In this document: in pieces, positions 58,228 to 64,000 of the stretch
Numbering within the stretch: position 1 is the first letter of the stretch
Layout of the letters: each line of letters starts with the position of its first letter
Assembly (NCBI RefSeq): GCF_014641455.1
Contig: NZ_BMHT01000002.1
Coordinates: 124,001 to 188,000, forward strand
Length of the DNA: 64,000 nt
Direction: 5' to 3'
DNA from: Hymenobacter cavernae
GTDB lineage: Bacteria > Bacteroidota > Bacteroidia > Cytophagales > Hymenobacteraceae
Made by a program: the position numbers and the translations under genes
The notes under the pieces: generated by a model
The model's input: only the letters and a program-made list of their open reading frames with translations
Databases searched by the model: none
Told to the model about the DNA's origin: nothing

Positions 58228-58233
58228 GGAGCG

Positions 58234-58734
58234 TTAGCCGAGGTAGTCAGGCGGAAACACCTGCTGCCCGTACTGCTGAGCCAGGGCCTGGATGCGCTGG
58301 ATGGCCGCTGCGTCGAGCACCGGTGGCGGCAGAAACTGGCCGGGGGCTACCGGCTGGCCGACTTCCTGAAAGAACTCCTCCAGGCCTGCCGGCACTACCG
58401 TGCACAGCAGCCGGGCCGGCTGCGCGCTCTTGTTTTTGAAGCCGTGCACCACACCACCCTTCGGAATGCGGATGAACGAGCCGGCGGCGGCCAGGTGCGT
58501 GCCGTACTCAGATTTGACTTCCACTTCGCCTTCTACCACAAAGAAGGTTTCCTCAATGTCGGCGTGGGCGTGAGGACCGGGGCCACCGCCGGGCGGCACC
58601 AGCATGTCGATGGTGGCGTAGGCGCCGTCTGTGTCCTGGCCGCTGGCCAGGATGCGGTAGTTACTGCCCATCACGGCCAGAGTTTGACCCTGTTGGGGGC
58701 CCAGAATGGTGGGGGCTTGTTTGTGCGTGTCCAT
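58234..58734 (-). CDS. Cupin-domain protein (quercetinase-like)
   Basis: 166 residues. Single cupin barrel with metal motif 1 PGPHAHADIEETFFVVEGEV (two His and a Glu) and motif 2 around IPKGGVVHGFKN (His). Similar small cupins are annotated as quercetin 2,3-dioxygenase-like, but the substrate is unknown. Its upstream region is the long symmetric inverted repeat shared with the divergent oxidoreductase. Confidence 0.88.
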   Translation of the reverse strand: MDTHKQAPTILGPQQGQTLAVMGSNYRILASGQDTDGAYATIDMLVPPGGGPGPHAHADIEETFFVVEGEVEVKSEYGTHLAAAGSFIRIPKGGVVHGFKNKSAQPARLLCTVVPAGLEEFFQEVGQPVAPGQFLPPPVLDAAAIQRIQALAQQYGQQVFPPDYLG

Positions 58735-58755
58735 TTTGTTTACCTGAAAGTGTGC

Positions 58756-58902
58756 TGCAAAGGTGAACCGGCAACCGCCTCGGTGCTACTCCAAAAAGGC
58801 GCAAAAACAGTCCGATCGGGCAGCCGCGCTGTGCCGCCGTATCGGACTGTTTTTGCGCCTTTTTGGAGTAGCACCAGAGGCCGCAATCCGCTCACCTTTG
58901 CA
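58756..58902. repeat. Long inverted repeat with mirror promoter-like ends
   Basis: Perfect 35-base arms (58782-58816 and 58841-58875, starting GGTGCTACTCCAAAAAGGCG) separated by 24 bases. Further out, TGCAAAGGTGA (58756-58766) and TCACCTTTGCA (58892-58902) are again exact complements, each reading as a -7-like CACCTTTG towards its own gene: cupin on the left, oxidoreductase on the right. The stretch between outer and inner arms is only loosely complementary. Confidence 0.85.
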
Positions 58903-59030
58903 AGGCAATAACCACCCCGCGGCAGCCAGAACGAACACCTAGGTTTCAGGCAACTGCGCAGTGACGACGCCGGGCGCGGCTTTCGAGAGCAGCCCGATGC
59001 AACAGCACATACTTTAAATCAAACACCACC

Positions 59031-59972
59031 ATGCGCAAAGTACTGTATAGCCGGTTTGGCGACGAACGGGTTCTGGAGGTGCGGGAGCAACCGACCCCTG
59101 CCATCGCCAAAGATCAGCTGCTGATTCAAGTGAAAGCGGCGTCTATTAACCCCCTGGACTGGAAAATTTACCACGGCGAGATGAAGCTCCTGTCGGGGTC
59201 AAAATTCCCGAAAGGCGTCGGCATCGACTTTGCCGGCATCGTGTCTCAGGTGGGCCTCGGCGTCGCGCGCTACCAGGTGGGCGACGCTGTATTTGGCTTC
59301 CTGGATGTTTTCAAAGGTGGGGCGCTGGCCGATTATGTGGTGGTCGCCGAGGCCGCTATTGCTTCTAAGCCTGCCACCATTTCGTTTGACCAGGCGGCAG
59401 CTCTGCCAGTCACCGGCCTGGCTGCCCTGCAGATTGTCGACCAGCTGGCCGCTGTGGGCCAAGGCCACGAGGTACTCATCAATGGGGCTGCCGGCGGCGT
59501 GGGCCTGTTTGCTATCCAGCTAGCCAAACGGTGCGGCGCCCGCGTCACGGCGGTGACCGGCCCGGCGGGGCTGCAACGCGCCACCCAAATGGGCGCCGAT
59601 CTGGTGGTTGACTACACCAAGCAGCGCATCAGCCAGCTACCGCAGCGGTTTGACACCATTATAGATCTATCAGACAAGCTGGCCTTCAAAGCGGCCAAAG
59701 AGCTGCTGAAGCCCCGGGCCACATTTGTCAGCATGCTGCCGTCGCCGCTGGGGTTGGCAGGGTCATTTTTCCATAACCTGTTCTCGTCCAGAAAGCGTAA
59801 GATTCTCATCCTTAAGCCCACCGCCACAGGACTAAACGCCTTAGCCGCTCTGGCGCAGGATGGGCTGCAGATTCCGGTGGAAAAGGTGTACGACCTAGCT
59901 CACGTCCGGCAGGCCTACGGGGAAACCAGCCAAGGCAAGGTACGGGGCAAAGCGGTGCTGGTGCTCAACTGA
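59031..59972 (+). CDS. Zinc-type alcohol dehydrogenase-like (quinone) oxidoreductase
   Basis: 313 residues, MDR superfamily. An N-terminal GroES-like domain (ASINPLDWKIYHGEM, VGIDFAGIVSQVG, YQVGDAVFGF) and an NADPH Rossmann domain with GAAGGVGLFAIQLA at about 157-170. There are no zinc-binding cysteines, so it is the zinc-free quinone-oxidoreductase branch. It starts 128 bases after the symmetric repeat and is divergent from the cupin gene. Confidence 0.93.
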   Translation: MRKVLYSRFGDERVLEVREQPTPAIAKDQLLIQVKAASINPLDWKIYHGEMKLLSGSKFPKGVGIDFAGIVSQVGLGVARYQVGDAVFGFLDVFKGGALADYVVVAEAAIASKPATISFDQAAALPVTGLAALQIVDQLAAVGQGHEVLINGAAGGVGLFAIQLAKRCGARVTAVTGPAGLQRATQMGADLVVDYTKQRISQLPQRFDTIIDLSDKLAFKAAKELLKPRATFVSMLPSPLGLAGSFFHNLFSSRKRKILILKPTATGLNALAALAQDGLQIPVEKVYDLAHVRQAYGETSQGKVRGKAVLVLN

Positions 59973-60026
59973 GGCAATTTCTCCGAAGTACACTTTAGAA
60001 GAAATTGATTAGCAGCGATTTTACTA

Positions 60027-60072
60027 GCCGTCTTTATCAGGGAAGAACGGAACATTCCCTGATAAAGACGGC
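60027..60072. terminator. Hairpin between convergent genes
   Basis: Perfect 17-base arms GCCGTCTTTATCAGGGA and TCCCTGATAAAGACGGC with a 12-base loop. It lies between the oxidoreductase and the convergent alpha-galactosidase and could end both, although there is no long T run. Confidence 0.6.
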
Positions 60073-60216
60073 TCCATCCAGCAGGAACACTTACCTACCG
60101 TACAGGCATCGCCTCTTGTCCCATCCTACAAGAAGACCTAGGTTCCTTACCCCCGCCATTGAAGTCACCGTAGCCCGCGCGCCTCGGCTTAGCTGCCCTC
60201 TTCAGAACAATCAAAG

Positions 60217-62067
60217 CTAGGATTTCTTGCCTTTGCCACCAGCCGAAATCCGGTAGAAGCCCGCACCGTGCCGCCGGATAAAAGGCGAGAAACCTTTCGT
60301 GAACGTGCCCACTTTCTTGTCCGTCCATAAGTCCTGCACTGTAACGCCGGCAGGGAAACCTAGGTCTTTGAGCGCCACCGATACGCGCGCTGAGTCAGGT
60401 GGCATGGCTTGCATCGGGCTCGTAGTAAATACTAGAAACTTGAGCGTGCCGCCAGTATTTTGCCCGGCAGCTGCCTTATCGAGCCCTACCGTGGCTTTGA
60501 AGCGCGTGTAGCCGGCCGGCAGGTCGTATTCCATCACGGAGTTAGCGTGGGTGCCGATACCATTTTCGTACACCTTACCATCGACGGTTAGCGCCCCGCC
60601 GGACACAGATTTGTTCACCGTCGTTTTGCCCCAGCCGGCCGAGGCGTCTTTCCAGGTCACGCTGGTGAGCGGCAAGGTCTTGTCGCCGTTGGTGAGGGTT
60701 GGGTTGAGCCAGTTGGCGTGGTCCCAGGCGGTGCCGTCCGTACCGCCGCGCACGCACAGATACAGCTTCTTGGCCCCGGTAATATCGATGTCTACTGTCT
60801 GGCTAACGTTCTGCCGCGTAATCTGGCTGCTCACCCACTTGGCATCTTGCTCAGCAGCGGGTTTCTGGTCGGCGGCGTTGAACAGAGCTAGGTATTTGTC
60901 GCCGGTTTGCGGGTCGTCGGCCACCCAGCCAACGGCGTCGCCGTTGCGAAATAGCTGCTTGTTGTTCTTGCTGTTATGATGGACGGCCAGCACGTTCTTA
61001 TTCGTCAGCAACGATAAGGTGAAGGCGTCGTTGCTGGGTAAGTCGCCGCCAAACATGAGCGGGGAGCGGAAGATGCTCCACAACGTCATAAGCGTGTATT
61101 GCTCGTCTTTGGTGAAGCGCGTCATGCGGTCGTCGCCACGCTCCGCCCGGATACCTAGGCGGCCGAGGGGCAGCATGTCGGCATCAGGCCAGGCACCGGG
61201 CATGCTATACGGCGCCCACCGCTCGCACACTTCGAAGTGTTCTTTTAGCTGCTCCCAGCTGTCCCAGAAGTCGCCCACGGTGCGCCACATGTTGGCGTGC
61301 TGCTGGGCGTGTTTGGCATCGGCAATGGGTGTTTCGCCCGGCGACATACTCAGCACGATCTTGCGCCCGGTGCGGTCGATGGCCTTGCGGATCATCTCGA
61401 TTTCAGCCGTGTGATAGGGCTCCGACAAGTCGTCAACCTTCACAAAATCAACGCCCCAGCTAGCGTACAGCTCAAAAATGGAATTGTAGTACTCCTGCGC
61501 GCCGGGCTTACCGGCCACGATGGTGTACATATCGTGGAGCCAGTTGCACTGCCCTTCCGGGGTATGAATGTCGGCCGCCGTGACTTTGGTACCTAGGATC
61601 GGCAGCTTACGCTTCACCGCTTCCACCGGCACGCCCCGCATGATATGGATGCCAAATTTCAGCCCCTTGCTGTGCATGTAATCGGCCAGCGGCTTGAAGC
61701 CTTTGCCACCTGCCGCCGACGGAAACCGATTCGGCGCCGGTGTGAAGCGGCCGTATTGGTCGATGTTATACTCCGGATTTTTCTCGTTGTAACCGTGGGC
61801 CGTGTCGTTGCCCACGTACCAGCGGATGTCCACCACCACGTAGTCCCAGCCGTAGGCTTTGAGCTTGCTGGCCATGTAGTCGGCGTTGGCCTTTACTTCT
61901 TTCTCCACTACCGTCGGGCCGTAGCAGTCCCAGCTGTTCCAGCCCATCGGCGGCGTGGCGGCCCATTGGTGGAAGTCGGTCGGCTTGGGGCTAGCTTTTT
62001 GGGCGGAGGCAGCATGTCCGAGACCAAGCAAGGCGCTGCTGAATAGAAGCGTACGGTTGAGGTTCAT
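60217..62067 (-). CDS. GH27 alpha-galactosidase-like glycoside hydrolase with NPCBM domain
   Basis: 616 residues from MNLNRTLLFSS; the frame extends upstream through a repeat and is not used. Signal peptide ending ASAQ. The (beta/alpha)8 catalytic domain (about 35-330) opens with TPPMGWNSWDCYGPT. Nucleophile D212 is in DFVKVDD; the acid/base lies in PGAWPDADMLPLG (D295 or D297). A beta-sandwich follows, then an NPCBM domain (about 455-600, YENGIGTHANSVMEYDLPAG). Probably periplasmic or secreted. It stands alone, without SusCD genes. Confidence 0.93.
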   Translation of the reverse strand: MNLNRTLLFSSALLGLGHAASAQKASPKPTDFHQWAATPPMGWNSWDCYGPTVVEKEVKANADYMASKLKAYGWDYVVVDIRWYVGNDTAHGYNEKNPEYNIDQYGRFTPAPNRFPSAAGGKGFKPLADYMHSKGLKFGIHIMRGVPVEAVKRKLPILGTKVTAADIHTPEGQCNWLHDMYTIVAGKPGAQEYYNSIFELYASWGVDFVKVDDLSEPYHTAEIEMIRKAIDRTGRKIVLSMSPGETPIADAKHAQQHANMWRTVGDFWDSWEQLKEHFEVCERWAPYSMPGAWPDADMLPLGRLGIRAERGDDRMTRFTKDEQYTLMTLWSIFRSPLMFGGDLPSNDAFTLSLLTNKNVLAVHHNSKNNKQLFRNGDAVGWVADDPQTGDKYLALFNAADQKPAAEQDAKWVSSQITRQNVSQTVDIDITGAKKLYLCVRGGTDGTAWDHANWLNPTLTNGDKTLPLTSVTWKDASAGWGKTTVNKSVSGGALTVDGKVYENGIGTHANSVMEYDLPAGYTRFKATVGLDKAAAGQNTGGTLKFLVFTTSPMQAMPPDSARVSVALKDLGFPAGVTVQDLWTDKKVGTFTKGFSPFIRRHGAGFYRISAGGKGKKS

Positions 62068-62161
62068 TCGGGTCGTGAGTGGGTAGGATAGGGCATCACG
62101 AAAGCTAGGTAGCTTTTGCGGAGGGGTAAGCAAGGTAAAAGGGGAAGCATAAATAAAAAGA

Positions 62162-62317
62162 ACGTCATTTCGACCAGTGGGAGAAATCTCGCGTGCAATG
62201 CTTATTCTAATTGGCAAGGTTTACCACCACATCAGCACGCGAGATTTCTCTCGCTGGTCGAAATGACGTCTTGGAAAAGCACGTGAGATGCTTCGACAAG
62301 CTCAGCATGACGTTCTA
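62162..62317. repeat. Inverted repeat cluster, AACGTCATTTCGACC type
   Basis: ACGTCATTTCGACCAGTGGG (62162 on) is matched by an imperfect complement ending at 62270 (GCTGGTCGAAATGACGT), with GAGAAATCTCGCGTG and CACGCGAGATTTCTC as inner arms. A further copy of GCTTCGACAAGCTCAGCATG, GACGTTC follows (62289-62316). It fills the gap upstream of the alpha-galactosidase and after the last gene. Confidence 0.7.
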
Positions 62318-62337
62318 CTATGTTATGTATCCACCTC

Positions 62338-63882
62338 CTACTTCATCTGCAGCACCTTGCGCTTCATGATATCCTGCACAGACACACCCTCAATCTTACT
62401 CTCCAGCCACGAGATGATATCCAGATACAGGAAGGGCCGGCGCTCGAAGGGATTATCCGCAATGCTGATCAGCTTCTCTTTCAAGTTGATGAAGGCTTCT
62501 TTCACCCGCGTCGGCTCCACGTTACCTAGGTTGCGCAGAAAGCGGAAGATTTCGACCTGCATCTGCTGCTGGTTGTTCATCTTACCCAGGAAGTGGTACA
62601 CCGACCGGATTTGATATTCCAGCCCGTCGTCCTCACCGGCTTCGTAGTAGGCAATGAGGCGCAGGATGCGCGCAAAGCACTGTAGGTCTTCGCGTAAGCT
62701 GCCTTCGCGGTGGTGAATCACCTTGTCGAGGTACTCGATGGCCCGGCGGTTGTCGCCGCTGCCAAAGTAGAGGCTAGCTATTTTATAATAAAGTACCAGC
62801 ACGCGGTGCGGATCGAGTTGGCGCTGGTACTCATGCATGTCTTCCAGCAGTTCCGGCACGATGGCTAAGCCATCGGTGAAGCGGCCTTCCATGAAGTAGG
62901 CGTTGATGCGGTGCTGGTAGATGTGCAGAAACAACAGAATCTCCGTATTTGGCGTGGTGCGCCGGTCTTGGTCGGCGGCAAACTCTTCCAGGGTCTTCAG
63001 AACTTCCATGAACTTACTGTAGTACAGCAAGTTGTAGAGCACTGCCAGCAGATTGTGCAGCCCTTTGATGTAGAGCATGGTCTGCGCCTCCTTCATGTCG
63101 GGCGCGGCCTCGAACAAGTCGACCCACTTCTGCGCGTAGCGGTAGCACGCCTTAAAATCCTGCACGATGGTGTAGTACCACACGTGGGCCTGGTAGTAAT
63201 ACAGCTTCTCGAAAAAGCCCGCCTCCTGCAAATACAGTGGCACTAGGTTGGCTTTGAAGAAACTAGTCACCTCCTCGTGGTCTTCTTGATTGCGGGCGTG
63301 ACCAACTTTCAGGTACAATCCATACATGCGCAGCGACAGGTTAGAAAGGTCGTGCAGCTGACCTAGGTGCTTCACCGTGTCCTGGGCTTCCGCCGCCAAC
63401 ACTTCAGCGTGCCCTTGCAAGCTGCGCGTGATGTACTGCGACTCAATCATCTTCTCGAAGTCGATGGCAATGAGCGCCACATGAGGCATTTCGGCCTGCT
63501 GGGCGGCGGCTTTCACCTTTTCCAGCATCTTCAAGCTCTGCTGGTAGAAGCCTTTGTTGTAGAGCACGCGAGCATAATCGAGCTGCTCGTGTAGCTGAAT
63601 ATCAGGGTTTTGGTGCGCTTGGTACACCCGCAGGCTCGACAGGAGCTGCCGGTAAAGATTGGCCTTTAAGTTCGCCAGCTGAATCTTCTTGATAGACGGC
63701 ACCTGCGTGAGAATCCGCTCCTCGTCGTACTGCTCTAGGTTATCGAGGGCGTCGAAGAGCTGCAAGAACTTCAGGCCCTCCGTCGAGCCTTGGCGATTGC
63801 AAAACAGGCGAAAGTGGCGCTTTTCGGAACGCGTCAGTGAATTGACTAAGCTAAAAACTGGATCTGTGTTTCCGTTAGGCAT
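62338..63882 (-). CDS. Large all-helical (TPR-like) protein of unknown function
   Basis: 514 residues, cytosolic, no signal peptide. Helix after helix with TPR-like spacing, for example YARVLYNKGFYQQSLKMLEK, LYYKIASLYFGSGDNRRAIE and LDKVIHH. The N-terminus SLVNSLTRSEKRHFRLFCNR is a feature I have seen only in Bacteroidota relatives of this gene (from memory, not checked). The C-terminus ends IEGVSVQDIMKRKVLQMK. Function unknown; a scaffold role is possible. Confidence 0.75.
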   Translation of the reverse strand: MPNGNTDPVFSLVNSLTRSEKRHFRLFCNRQGSTEGLKFLQLFDALDNLEQYDEERILTQVPSIKKIQLANLKANLYRQLLSSLRVYQAHQNPDIQLHEQLDYARVLYNKGFYQQSLKMLEKVKAAAQQAEMPHVALIAIDFEKMIESQYITRSLQGHAEVLAAEAQDTVKHLGQLHDLSNLSLRMYGLYLKVGHARNQEDHEEVTSFFKANLVPLYLQEAGFFEKLYYYQAHVWYYTIVQDFKACYRYAQKWVDLFEAAPDMKEAQTMLYIKGLHNLLAVLYNLLYYSKFMEVLKTLEEFAADQDRRTTPNTEILLFLHIYQHRINAYFMEGRFTDGLAIVPELLEDMHEYQRQLDPHRVLVLYYKIASLYFGSGDNRRAIEYLDKVIHHREGSLREDLQCFARILRLIAYYEAGEDDGLEYQIRSVYHFLGKMNNQQQMQVEIFRFLRNLGNVEPTRVKEAFINLKEKLISIADNPFERRPFLYLDIISWLESKIEGVSVQDIMKRKVLQMK

Positions 63883-64000
63883 TGTACGTATAAAAAGGGC
63901 AACTTTCTGATTAACAGCTGTTTTTAGCAGTTGATTAAAGTATTAGAAATAGTAAAGCCTTTTAAAACTCATTTTTGTAGCTGGGTTTTAACCGAGATGT

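Noticed and set aside
58782..58875. Insertion-sequence ends
   Set aside because: The perfect arms are only 24 bases apart with no transposase and no target duplication seen.

Overview
The window looks like a chromosomal segment of a GC-rich Bacteroidota, most likely a Hymenobacter or close relative (Cytophagales, Hymenobacteraceae). The genus is inferred. The supporting observations are Bacteroidota-type promoters (TTTG, about 19 bases, TAnnTTTG), a DUF4295 gene directly after rpmG, a FecI/FecR/STN sigma-factor cassette, and secreted proteins with lipoboxes or TonB C-terminal domains. Almost everything is housekeeping or core metabolism. I found no tRNA, rRNA, CRISPR array, phage, transposase or defence locus.

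Layout. 1-5 kb: a truncated secreted protein, hemB (heme), a small lipoprotein, rocD (ornithine aminotransferase), an LEA2-type membrane protein and a DUF2314 protein. 5-11.8 kb: DUF5522, rpmB, rpmG, DUF4295, ftsY, rimO, bshC (bacillithiol), 5-formyl-THF cyclo-ligase and exbD. 11.8-16.4 kb: a GDYXXLXY/DUF2157 membrane pair, map, mnmD, a thioesterase and a TenI/ThiE-like gene. 16.4-23.4 kb: a seven-gene thiamine operon on the minus strand (thiS-thiC-thiD-thiE-thiG-thiH-thiF-like) behind a TPP riboswitch. 23.5-33.4 kb: rlmN, a secreted protein with an internal duplication, BrkB, DUF3891, DUF486, a patatin/outer-membrane barrel fusion, a hydrolase, an SDR and an Old Yellow Enzyme. 33.5-39.2 kb: a SAM-I riboswitch, metH, metF and a TPR protein. 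39.2-45.4 kb: two tandem secreted TonB-C-terminal-domain paralogues, a lipoprotein, an amidase, an OFA-family MFS transporter with its 48-residue partner, and DUF2007. 45.4-50.5 kb: molybdenum cofactor genes (moeA, moaC, a MobB-like/MobA fusion, moaE, moaD, moaA). 50.6-54.9 kb: an ECF sigma, GIN-adhesin lipoprotein, FecR and STN-domain protein cassette. 54.9-64 kb: two AraC regulators, SDR, cupin, zinc-type oxidoreductase, a GH27 alpha-galactosidase and a large helical-repeat protein.

Metabolic logic. The thi operon makes thiamine phosphate under TPP control. The metH/metF pair, with a SAM-I riboswitch, forms the one-carbon/methionine branch, to which the 5-formyl-THF cyclo-ligase also feeds folate. 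The Moco genes are a split cluster in mixed orientation.

The most striking signals lie outside the genes. (1) The CTAG-centred octamer family ASCTAGST (ACCTAGGT, ACCTAGCT, AGCTAGGT, AGCTAGCT) occurs about 1.5 times per kb in coding and intergenic DNA, far above chance. In genes it fixes Leu-Gly and Leu-Ala dipeptides to the otherwise less used codon pairs CTA-GGT and CTA-GCT. (2) About nine intergenic elements are built as GTAG-hairpin, centre, hairpin-CTAC, the layout of REP/BIME elements, with several unrelated hairpin sequences. (3) These and other repeats sit exactly at gene ends and supply the stop codons of thiD, metH and mobA. (4) A 35-bp perfect inverted repeat separates two mirror-image promoter-like sites between the cupin and oxidoreductase genes.
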